A stretch of DNA of 50,181 bases, taken from an uncultured Bacteroidales bacterium (GTDB lineage: Bacteria; Bacteroidota; Bacteroidia; Bacteroidales; UBA932). The notes under the pieces were generated by a model. That model did not search any database and had not been told where the DNA came from. It worked only from the letters and a program-made list of their open reading frames with translations. This document shows, piece after piece, positions 32,491 to 40,949 of this stretch (within the stretch, counting starts at the first letter, position 1; every line of letters starts with the position of its first letter). The stretch spans positions 1 through 50,181 of the forward strand of contig CALVDO010000017.1 in the NCBI GenBank assembly GCA_944326355.1, read 5' to 3'. The position numbers and the translations under genes were made by a program.

Positions 32491-34524
32491 TCACTTAACT
32501 GTCACTTTTGTAAAGAGGATGCCACCGTCTCCCTGAATGATGATTCCGCAGTCTACTCCTTCAAACTCGCCGTGATTTGCACTGATGCCGTCAAGAATCT
32601 CCTGCGTCAGCGTGCAGGTGAGACACCTCGAGCCGAAGGTCCATCCCCATCCTGCCGAATTTTCCGTAGGGGCGAAAGTCTGCGCTCCGACCTCAGGGAA
32701 TATGAGAGCCGACCAGTTTCCGTAATTGAACTGGATCTGACTCCAGGTCTCCGTGGTCTGCTCAAAATAGAAATTGATCGTCATGCCTTCAGTACAGCCT
32801 TCAAATCCGCTGGCAGGGATGCTGACACGGCCTCCGTCGCCCCACGATATGAGGATGTTCCCCTCCCATATCGTGCGCTCGGCTCCGAGCACTTCAAACG
32901 ACAGCGCACTGTCCTCCTCTTCGCCTGTCGTCAGGACGAAATGAGGGAAATAGACGCCCGGGGCGGCAGTGTCAGGCACAACGAACACGATCTCCCCGTC
33001 TGAGCGGCTGAGGTATTCGGTGACCTTGACGTCTCCGAGAGTGATGGATTCTATCATGTTGAAGGATGAGCCGGTCATGGTCACTGTTCCGCCGGGAGCG
33101 GCTGAAGCAGTAATGTCGGTCACTATAGTTATGGAGTCGTGGTTGACGATGAGCTCAGATGGAGAATCTGCGCTGTCGCCGTTGGCGGCCGTCACTGTGA
33201 CGATGCCGGTGGAGCTGGTAAGTACGGTGCTGACTGTGAGGCGCATATCGCTGTCGGCAGTAAATTCGCATTCCGCTCCGTTCAGGGTGACTCCCGTGAC
33301 AAGGTCAAGGTCGGTGCCGATGACCGTGAAATCATCTCCCGCCATGACTTCAGCTGCCCCGAAGCCTGTTATCACCGGCTTGACGAGGGTGACTGCCTGA
33401 GTCTCGACGCTCTTCTCGGCAGCGGTCGTAAGAGTGATGACTCCGTCGGTAGCCTCGGCAGGTATCGTCGCCGTGATGCTGCCTGTCCGGTCAGAGAACG
33501 TGAACTCGGCGGAGGCATCCCCTGCGAACGTCACTCCGGTCACCATGTCGAGATCCGAACCTGTAATCATCACCGTGAGGCCGGCCTTGAAGCGGCTCGT
33601 CGCAGTGACTCCGGTGACGGTCGGAAGATCTATCGTCACCGACTTTCCTGTCGGAATCTCTATTCCGGAAGCGGCCACGCACACCACTTCTCCGTCATGA
33701 GCATCGTCCGGTACGGCCACAACGATCTCAGTAGCGCTCCGGCTCACGAAATCCTCGGCTGCGACTTCTTCCGCTCCGGCGAACCTCACGGAGGAAATGC
33801 AGTTGAGCAGAGTGCCTGTGACCGTGACCTCGTCACCCGGACGCACGTCAAGCGGCGTCACGTCCGTGACGGTCGGCAGGACTACAGTCAGTTCTTCCTC
33901 AGAAGTGATGACATTCGCGAAGAGCCCCTCATTCTCCGGAAGAGTCATATCAATGTCACCGAGCCCTATCACTCCGGTCTGTGCCGCCTCTGGCACCTTC
34001 ACCCGGATCTCATACCTCGTGTGCGACTCGAAGTCCGTTTCCGATACGAGCACTTCGTCGGAAAAGATCACCTCCTGAATCAGATTGAGATAGTCGCCGG
34101 TAATGGTGATCACGTCGCCCGGACATGCCGAGGACGGGGAGAAGCCCTCAAATTCTATAGGCTCCGAATAGGTGAGCTCTGTCCTGGTGGTCAGAGTCTG
34201 TCCGTCTGAAGTGACGAGGCTCACGAGACCCGGCTCAGGGCCGTCCTTCGGAACGGTTATCCTGATCTCGCTCGGCACTCCGGCCTGTACGACCTCGATG
34301 TCCGTAATCGGGTCCACGCCCGGGATTATCACCTGCACCACCCTGTCAAGGTTGCTGCCCAAGAAGCGGAGCTGGCCGCCTCGGGTCACCGGCTGAGGTC
34401 CGTACACGTTCAGGGCGACTCCGTCTCTGACATACTGGTCTGTGCTGAACTCATCTTCCGTACATCCGGACAGGACCGCCAGAAGAGAGGCGAGAGCGAC
34501 AGCCATGCTTAATATCTTTTTCAT
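32491..34524 (-). CDS. Surface glycan-binding lipoprotein with six IPT/TIG repeats
   Basis: A 677-residue lipoprotein at the SusE position. Lipobox AVLSGC is followed by TEDE, predicting surface exposure. At least six IPT/TIG repeats follow, each opening like VTDVTPLDVRPGDEVTVTG and running about 75-80 residues. A different C-terminal domain of about 120 residues (GNILISWGDGGRVSIPASG, then FNYGNWSALIF) probably holds the glycan-binding face, with several Trp. The stalk of repeats would lift this domain from the membrane. Binding to mannan is inferred from the locus. Confidence 0.85.
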   Translation of the reverse strand: MKKILSMAVALASLLAVLSGCTEDEFSTDQYVRDGVALNVYGPQPVTRGGQLRFLGSNLDRVVQVIIPGVDPITDIEVVQAGVPSEIRITVPKDGPEPGLVSLVTSDGQTLTTRTELTYSEPIEFEGFSPSSACPGDVITITGDYLNLIQEVIFSDEVLVSETDFESHTRYEIRVKVPEAAQTGVIGLGDIDMTLPENEGLFANVITSEEELTVVLPTVTDVTPLDVRPGDEVTVTGTLLNCISSVRFAGAEEVAAEDFVSRSATEIVVAVPDDAHDGEVVCVAASGIEIPTGKSVTIDLPTVTGVTATSRFKAGLTVMITGSDLDMVTGVTFAGDASAEFTFSDRTGSITATIPAEATDGVITLTTAAEKSVETQAVTLVKPVITGFGAAEVMAGDDFTVIGTDLDLVTGVTLNGAECEFTADSDMRLTVSTVLTSSTGIVTVTAANGDSADSPSELIVNHDSITIVTDITASAAPGGTVTMTGSSFNMIESITLGDVKVTEYLSRSDGEIVFVVPDTAAPGVYFPHFVLTTGEEEDSALSFEVLGAERTIWEGNILISWGDGGRVSIPASGFEGCTEGMTINFYFEQTTETWSQIQFNYGNWSALIFPEVGAQTFAPTENSAGWGWTFGSRCLTCTLTQEILDGISANHGEFEGVDCGIIIQGDGGILFTKVTVK

Positions 34525-34536
34525 TGTCTTATTCTT

Positions 34537-35898
34537 TTATCTGTTTGGAACTGCTCTGATATTGTCAAGCCTGATGATCGGCGTACACTCGATGCCGTTG
34601 ATTCCTCCGCCTACCACAAATATAGAGAGACTCGCGAAATCGGCAGGAGATGACGGAACAGTAGAAGTCACTGCACCGAGACGGTCATAGATGAAGTTGC
34701 TCAAAGGAATCGTGACTGTGATCCATTCGTCCGAAGTGTGGAAGCTGCCGTTGGCGGCAGAAGTCCACGGCCGATAGATCGCACGGCCGAACGAGCCGCT
34801 GTCCCCGGACTCGCCGTTGAACACGTACATATTGGCGGAAGCAACCGTACCGGTGTAGCCCTCGATCTCATATCCCGAATAGGTAACTCTGTCATATCCC
34901 TCGAAGGCGATCTGCATAGCGCCGGCGCTCCACGGATAGTCTGAAGGCACGCACATCTCAAATTTCAAGGACATGTTGGCGAAGTCCGTGAAGTTCACGA
35001 GGTTGTTCAGCGCCATTCCGTTGCCGGAGGTCATGTTCTGAGGAGTGTCCCATGAGCCGCACCAGTATTCGAATGAGAACTGGCCGTCGTTCCAGCCTCC
35101 GTCCTCGGTCATGGCAGTCTGGCCGTCTCCGAGCTGCACATAGTTGCCTCTGATGCCGTCCACATCCTGAATGAGCCTGTCATGCCAGCCATGGTTGGAG
35201 AGTCCGGTACCGCCCTCGTCGAAGTCGAACATGAATCCCCTGCTGTCGAGATAATGGAAGGCGCTTTCCTCCGTGCCGTATATGGTCGCCACGGTCACAG
35301 GGCCTTCAGCCGCTCCTTCTGGAACGATGAAGCTGACCGCAGTACGCTCTATCGAGGTGATTTCCGTCACAGGGACATCGCCGGAGAAGACTATCGATAT
35401 CGGCACGTTAGGGTCATCTATGAGATAGTCGCCATAGATGGTGGCCTCAGATCCGGCCTCGGCATATTCACACGACATCGAGGATACCGTCGGTCCCGGC
35501 ACGAGCACGCTGAAGTCGTAAGTGACCGTGTCCCTTGAGGCAGTGATCATGTACATCTTGTCGGTCACGAGAGTCGGTATTGTGCCCGGGACGGTCACAA
35601 TCAGAGTGTTGTCCGTCATGTAGCTTGTGTTGAGAATGGCCGGCTGGTCATTGAACCACAGTTCATATATGCTGCGCAGGTTTTCTCCGACGATACATAT
35701 CTGATTGTCCATGTATGCTCCCGTCATGAGGGAGTCTGCGGCGTTGACGTCGACAGGGCGGATATAGTGCACAGTCGGGACTCCGTCCGCCTGGCGGAAT
35801 CTGTCCGGCTCGTCCTCACATGAGATGAGGAGGAGTCCGGCTGCGGCGGCCGCTGCCGCAGCGATCAGTCTCATATAGCTGCTGTATATGTGTCTCAT
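34537..35898 (-). CDS. Surface glycan-binding lipoprotein, SGBP-B-like
   Basis: A 453-residue lipoprotein (Ala-rich signal, lipobox LLLISC, then EDEPD). IPT/TIG-like segments occupy about 40-215 (PTVSSMSCEYAEAGSEATIY). The C-terminal part of about 240 residues (MFDFDEGGTGLSNHGWHDRL, FSFEYWCGSWDTPQ, IIRLDNIRAVP) resembles the glycan-binding domain known from xyloglucan SGBP-B. It follows susD by 12 nt. It should hold polysaccharide at the cell surface; ligand specificity is inferred from the locus, not from visible residues. Confidence 0.85.
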   Translation of the reverse strand: MRHIYSSYMRLIAAAAAAAAGLLLISCEDEPDRFRQADGVPTVHYIRPVDVNAADSLMTGAYMDNQICIVGENLRSIYELWFNDQPAILNTSYMTDNTLIVTVPGTIPTLVTDKMYMITASRDTVTYDFSVLVPGPTVSSMSCEYAEAGSEATIYGDYLIDDPNVPISIVFSGDVPVTEITSIERTAVSFIVPEGAAEGPVTVATIYGTEESAFHYLDSRGFMFDFDEGGTGLSNHGWHDRLIQDVDGIRGNYVQLGDGQTAMTEDGGWNDGQFSFEYWCGSWDTPQNMTSGNGMALNNLVNFTDFANMSLKFEMCVPSDYPWSAGAMQIAFEGYDRVTYSGYEIEGYTGTVASANMYVFNGESGDSGSFGRAIYRPWTSAANGSFHTSDEWITVTIPLSNFIYDRLGAVTSTVPSSPADFASLSIFVVGGGINGIECTPIIRLDNIRAVPNR

Positions 35899-35910
35899 AG
35901 TGTTTCTCCG

Positions 35911-37653
35911 TTAAAAGTCATAACTGTACATAGCCCTCACGTCCACTTCAACGGCAGGCTCCGTGAGATGAGGATTGAACACGATGTCCTCGGCAGGGAA
36001 CGGGAGCGTGAAGCTTGAGCTCGTCACGTTCGGGGCCGGCGTGTCCGTATTGTAGCGCACGTCATCCGTCACGTTCCATGTCTGATAGCCGGACTCGTAG
36101 TAAGTCTCATAAAGAGCGTCAAGACCGTACCATCCGTTTCTCCTCTGGTTTCTGATCTCGTTGATCGCTCCCTGCATGTCATAATATGAGCGGCGGACGA
36201 AGTCATACCAGCGGTCACCTTCAAGGGCAAGCTCAAGGCGGCGCTCCTTCCAGACCTCTTCCCATGTGAGCACTCCGTCGGTGTCCTCATCGACTCCCGC
36301 GCGGCGGCGCACTCTGTTGAATGCCTCTATCGCGTCGGCATCGGTCGTCTGCATCTCCGGCCCCATCTTGGCTTCGGCATAGATGAGAAGCACGTCGGCA
36401 AATCTGAGAAGATGCGTGGCAAGTCCTGAAGCCATGTTGGATGCAGTCACTCCGAGTCCGGCGACATGGTCGGCCTGACGTCCCGTGAGATGCTTCACCA
36501 CGTTGGCTCCGGTGGAAGACTGATACTGTCCGCTCGGGCCTCCCCTGCCGTAGTCATCTGCATCATAGATGAAGCGCAGATAGTCGAATCCTCCTTTGTC
36601 TGTCCAGAAGTAGTCGTAGGTGTCGCCCGCCATCATCATAGTGGCCTTGCGGCGGGTATCCCTCTCGGCCGCCCTGTTGTCAGGATTGTCGATTGCGCTC
36701 ACTCCGAAAGCGTCCTGAAGATCCACAGACGGGCCTCTCCATCCGCCCCAGCAGTTGTCCTCGAAGTCAGAGAATCCGGTCATCGCGACATCCGGCTGGA
36801 TGCTGTTCTGCTGAGTCCACGGATCGCGGCTCGGAGACCAGTGCCATGATATGAGGCATTCCTCATTGATGTTGTTCTGCAGACGGAACAGGTCCGAATA
36901 TGTGTCCATCAGGTCGCGGCCCGAATTGAGGATCACATCTTCGGCATAGCTTGCCGCCTTGTTGAGGTCGTCGGCGCTAAGAGTGCCTGAAAGTCCGGCC
37001 CGCGTGAGGTAGACCTTGGCGAGAAGAGCCTCTGCCGCATAATAGTCAATGCGCCCGTTGGCATTCACCCCCAACTTCGGAAGCAGCTCCATAGCCTTCT
37101 CAAGAGTCATGATTATGTATTCATACACATTGGCTCTGGTGGCCTTGTAGACATTGTTGTATTCGCCGGAGACTATCATGTCGGTATTGTTGTGCACGAT
37201 CGGGACCTCTCCGAATGTCCTGACCATGAAGAAATAGGCAAAGGCTTTCCATGTCAGGGCCTCTCCGATGCACTGGTTCTTCACCTCCTGAGACGGTCCC
37301 TCGGAGTTGAGGATATTGTCAATGACCGTGTTGGCATGGCCGTTGACCGCCCAGAGGGAATATGACATGTTGACAAGATCCGTGTCTGTGCCGTTGACAG
37401 ACAGGTCGAGATACTGGCTGTCGCCGAAATAGAGATTTCCCGACATCACCTCTCCTACCCACAGAAACGCACGCTGGAAGTCATACCACGGCGAATTGTA
37501 GAGATAGTTGACTCCCTGTATGCACTGGGCGTCATTCTGATAGAAGTTGGAGACATTGTATGTGTCCTCCGCAGGGCGGTCGAGAAAATCACTGCAGGAG
37601 GCTGCGCCCAGAATAAGGGCGCCGGCAGTTGCAAGCTTTATGATGTTTTTCAT
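35911..37653 (-). CDS. susD: SusD/RagB-family outer-membrane glycan-binding lipoprotein
   Basis: A 580-residue lipoprotein (LGAASC followed by SDFLDRPAEDTY) with the SusD N-terminal motif and TPR-like helices; GEALTWKAFAYFFMVRTFGE is a standard SusD landmark. The C-terminal part contains WKERRLELALEGDRWYDFVR, the most conserved stretch of the family, and ends YSYDF. It forms the lid over the SusC barrel and binds oligosaccharides for import. It lies 15 nt downstream of susC. The usual partner arrangement and the GH26/GH5/GH130 neighbours indicate beta-manno-oligosaccharides as ligand. Confidence 0.95.
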   Translation of the reverse strand: MKNIIKLATAGALILGAASCSDFLDRPAEDTYNVSNFYQNDAQCIQGVNYLYNSPWYDFQRAFLWVGEVMSGNLYFGDSQYLDLSVNGTDTDLVNMSYSLWAVNGHANTVIDNILNSEGPSQEVKNQCIGEALTWKAFAYFFMVRTFGEVPIVHNNTDMIVSGEYNNVYKATRANVYEYIIMTLEKAMELLPKLGVNANGRIDYYAAEALLAKVYLTRAGLSGTLSADDLNKAASYAEDVILNSGRDLMDTYSDLFRLQNNINEECLISWHWSPSRDPWTQQNSIQPDVAMTGFSDFEDNCWGGWRGPSVDLQDAFGVSAIDNPDNRAAERDTRRKATMMMAGDTYDYFWTDKGGFDYLRFIYDADDYGRGGPSGQYQSSTGANVVKHLTGRQADHVAGLGVTASNMASGLATHLLRFADVLLIYAEAKMGPEMQTTDADAIEAFNRVRRRAGVDEDTDGVLTWEEVWKERRLELALEGDRWYDFVRRSYYDMQGAINEIRNQRRNGWYGLDALYETYYESGYQTWNVTDDVRYNTDTPAPNVTSSSFTLPFPAEDIVFNPHLTEPAVEVDVRAMYSYDF

Positions 37654-37668
37654 GTTATCCCCTTGTGA

Positions 37669-40600
37669 TTAGAAAGTTATGTTCAAGCCTATCGAATATG
37701 TGGTAGGGCTCGGATAGCGTCCGTTGTCCACGCCGTAGGTGAGTCCCGTGGCGTCCTGTGTGCTCGCGCCGATCTCAGGGTCGTATCCGGAATACTTTGT
37801 GAACATGTAGAGATTCTGGATATTGCAGTACAGGCGCAGATTCTCGATTCTCGCCTTGTCCAGCCACTTCTTAGGGAAGGTGTAGCCGAGAGTTATGTTC
37901 TTGATGCGCAGATATGACCCGTCCTCTACATATCTCGAGCTTATCCTGTCGTTGTCGTTAGGGTCGTTTATGGATGCGCGAGGCGTCTTCGTATCCGGAT
38001 TGGCCACCTTCACATTGGTGATGTCGTCATACCACATCGAGCCGTCGGAATAGACCTTGTCCGGATCGATAGGCACAAGGTGCGCCCTGTCTGACACAGA
38101 GTTGAGCTGATTCGTCCACGGGCTGTTCATGTGGGTGAGAGTGATGGAATTGTAGTTCATCACCTTGTTGCCGTAAGAGCCGTTGAGGAAGATGCTCAGG
38201 TCAAAATTCTTGTAGGTGAAAGTGTTGGTCCATCCGAAGGTGAACAGTGGAAGCGGAGAGCCGAGGCTGATGCGGTCGTTCTCGTCGATGACTCCGTCAC
38301 CCGAGTCCGGAATCCCGTCACCGTCGGTGTCCACCGTAGGCTGATCCTTGAACTTGAGGTCGCCTACCCATACCGTGTTGGACTTGTTGAAGACTCCGTC
38401 GGCAGGATACCTCGCAGGCTTCGGAGAATTCTGAAGATCCTCAAGAGACTCATACACACCCTCGACCTCATAGCCGAAGAAGTTGTAGAGAGACTCCCCT
38501 ATGGCTGAGACGCAGACCACGTCATTCCACTGCCCGTAGCCTACGAGGGAGGCGTTCTCAGTGCCCGAGAGCGAGAGGAGCTTGTTTCTGTTGAAGGAAA
38601 TCTGGAAGTTGCTGTCCCACGTGAAGGCGCCCTGTATCGGATGAGCGTCGATGGTGATCTCTATACCCTTGTTCTCGATGCTGCCATAGTTCCCCTGCGG
38701 AGCCGCGAGCACGGATGAGACATTGCCCTGAGTACCCATATAGGACGGCAGCTGCATGGACATGAGCATATCGGCGGAGCGCTTGAGATAGGCGTCGACA
38801 GTGAGGTTGAGCCTGTCGTTGAAGAAGCCGAGGTCGAGACCGATGTTCCACTGCTCCTGAGACTCCCAGCGGATGCCGGTGTTAGGGATGTTGGACGGAC
38901 GGTAGCCCATTCCGAGGCCGGTCGGCATCCTGCTGATCGTCGCGCCCCATGCGTATGCTCCGATATTGGCGTTTCCGGTCTGTCCCCATCCTGCGCGGAG
39001 CTTTCCGCTGCTTATCACGTTCCTGATGCCTTCAAAGAACTTCTCGTTGGAGAATCTCCAGGACGCCGCCACCGAATGGAAGCCCGCCCAGCGGTTGTCC
39101 GGTCCGAAGTTGGACGATCCGTCGTATCTGAAAGTGTAGGTCAGGAGGTAGCGGTCGTCGTAGTTGTAGGTCTCACGGGTAAAGACCGAAGCCATCGAAG
39201 AGCTGCCGAAACCGGCAGAAATGCTCGGGTCTCCTGTTCCGAGGGCCGGATTATGGACGGCGTCCGAAGGAAGGCCGTTGTTGAACACGCTCGCATATTC
39301 GTAGCGCGACTCCCACATCTCGTGTCCTACCATCGCGGTAAGGCTGTGCTTGCCCCATGTATTGGAATAGGTCAGATAATTCTTAAGCTGCCAGAACATA
39401 TTTCTGTTGTTCTGTATGCTGCTTTCGTTCGTGTCGCGGGTCCAGTTGCCGAAGTCGAGCATAGGCTTGTATCGCTCCGCCTTGCTCCAGCCGAGGTCGA
39501 AACCGAGCTCTGTGTGCCAGACGAGATGCTTGACGGGGGTGATGTCGGCGAAAATGCTGCCCGTGAGCTTCTGACGGTTGAGCAGAATGTCATCCTCCAT
39601 AGCGATACCGATAGGGTTCGGATTGGTATTGTGCTCGTCCACTATCGAAGCGTAGTTACCGTCGAGATCGTATATCGGAATGTCCGGACGGGTCGTGAGA
39701 GAGTAGTAGATGAGACCCTGATTCGAGTCGGCGAGTTTAAGGTCGTCATTCGTGCCCGCGAAGGTGACGTTGAGCCCGAGCTTTATCCATTTCTTGAGCT
39801 GTGCATCGAGATTGGCACGCACGCTGAAACGGCTGAAGTTGCTGCCGATGATGGTTCCCTGCTGATCCATATAGGAGCCGGACACATAATACTGCACCTT
39901 TTCAGTACCTCCGGAGACGGAGAGCTGGTGCTGATGCTGATATGCGGTACGGAAGATGGCGTCCTGCCAGTTGGTTCCGACGCCGAGGATGGACGGGTCG
40001 GAATAGACCTCGCTCGGATCGGACATCTCCCCGACTGTCGCGAGGTCGTTGTAGTACTCCGCGAACTGGCGCAGGTTCATCATGTCGAGACGTCTGGTCT
40101 GCCTCGAGACTGCGAACATTCCGTCGTAGGAGATCTTGGCGTCCCCGGCCTTGCCCCTCTTGGTGGTGATCAGGACTACTCCGTTCGCGCCCTGTGCTCC
40201 ATAGATGGCAGTGGCGGAGGCGTCCTTGAGAATCTCCATGCTCACGATGTCGGCAGGATTGATGGTGGAAAGCGGAGAGATGGTGGACACACGGCCGTTG
40301 CCGAGGGCATCCGCCAGACCGAAGTCCGCACCGGAGTTTCCGCCGCCCTGAACTATTACGCCGTCGATGACATAAAGAGGCTCAGCATTGGCGTTGATGG
40401 TGGCCTGACCGCGCACGCGGATGGATGAAGAGGAACCCGGAGCTCCGGAAGTCGTCACCGCAGTGACTCCGGCCGCCCTTCCCTGAAGAGACTGGTCCAG
40501 AGAGGAGATCACGGATCCCTTGAGGGCATCTTCGCTCACTGACACGGATGCGCCCGAGAGGTCGCTTCTCTTCATGGTTCCGTATCCCACCACGACGACT

Positions 40601-40920
40601 TCGTCAAGAAGCTCGCTGTCCTCCTGAAGAGTCGCGTTGTAGACGGTCTGTCCCGACGTGACGGTGAGCTGGATGTCCTTGTATCCTATGGAGGAGACAG
40701 TCATGGTGGCACCCTGAGTCACTTCCAGGATGTAGTTTCCGTCCAGATCGGTGATGGCACCGTTCTGAGTGCCGTCTTCGATGACACTCGCTCCTATCAC
40801 GGGCAGACCGGTCTGGTCAAGAATCTTTCCGGTCACGGTGACCTTCTGGCTCTGCGCGGCGAGCGACAGGCAGAAGAAGAGCAATGCCATGCAAGTACAC
40901 AATTTACTTCTCATAGTCAT
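37669..40920 (-). CDS. susC: SusC/RagA-family TonB-dependent oligosaccharide importer
   Basis: A 1083-residue outer-membrane transporter. The start at 40920 (MTMRSKLCTCMALLFFCLSL) gives a normal signal peptide; the frame is open to 40953 but would then overlap the previous gene. It has a CarboxypepD_reg-like domain (VTGKILDQTGLPVIGASVIE), the TonB box region LLDEVVVVGYGTMKRSDLSG, a plug with DASATAIYGAQGANGVVLIT and a long barrel. The C-terminus YSIGLNITF ends in Phe, as for BAM substrates. It pairs with SusD. Confidence 0.96.
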   Translation of the reverse strand: MTMRSKLCTCMALLFFCLSLAAQSQKVTVTGKILDQTGLPVIGASVIEDGTQNGAITDLDGNYILEVTQGATMTVSSIGYKDIQLTVTSGQTVYNATLQEDSELLDEVVVVGYGTMKRSDLSGASVSVSEDALKGSVISSLDQSLQGRAAGVTAVTTSGAPGSSSSIRVRGQATINANAEPLYVIDGVIVQGGGNSGADFGLADALGNGRVSTISPLSTINPADIVSMEILKDASATAIYGAQGANGVVLITTKRGKAGDAKISYDGMFAVSRQTRRLDMMNLRQFAEYYNDLATVGEMSDPSEVYSDPSILGVGTNWQDAIFRTAYQHQHQLSVSGGTEKVQYYVSGSYMDQQGTIIGSNFSRFSVRANLDAQLKKWIKLGLNVTFAGTNDDLKLADSNQGLIYYSLTTRPDIPIYDLDGNYASIVDEHNTNPNPIGIAMEDDILLNRQKLTGSIFADITPVKHLVWHTELGFDLGWSKAERYKPMLDFGNWTRDTNESSIQNNRNMFWQLKNYLTYSNTWGKHSLTAMVGHEMWESRYEYASVFNNGLPSDAVHNPALGTGDPSISAGFGSSSMASVFTRETYNYDDRYLLTYTFRYDGSSNFGPDNRWAGFHSVAASWRFSNEKFFEGIRNVISSGKLRAGWGQTGNANIGAYAWGATISRMPTGLGMGYRPSNIPNTGIRWESQEQWNIGLDLGFFNDRLNLTVDAYLKRSADMLMSMQLPSYMGTQGNVSSVLAAPQGNYGSIENKGIEITIDAHPIQGAFTWDSNFQISFNRNKLLSLSGTENASLVGYGQWNDVVCVSAIGESLYNFFGYEVEGVYESLEDLQNSPKPARYPADGVFNKSNTVWVGDLKFKDQPTVDTDGDGIPDSGDGVIDENDRISLGSPLPLFTFGWTNTFTYKNFDLSIFLNGSYGNKVMNYNSITLTHMNSPWTNQLNSVSDRAHLVPIDPDKVYSDGSMWYDDITNVKVANPDTKTPRASINDPNDNDRISSRYVEDGSYLRIKNITLGYTFPKKWLDKARIENLRLYCNIQNLYMFTKYSGYDPEIGASTQDATGLTYGVDNGRYPSPTTYSIGLNITF

Positions 40921-40949
40921 TGTTTTTGTGTTAATAATAGAAGTTACAG

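Noticed and set aside
39076..40428. 450-residue plus-strand frame opposite susC
   Set aside because: It is antisense to the most conserved part of SusC and has the Val/Gly/Arg-rich composition typical of shadow frames.
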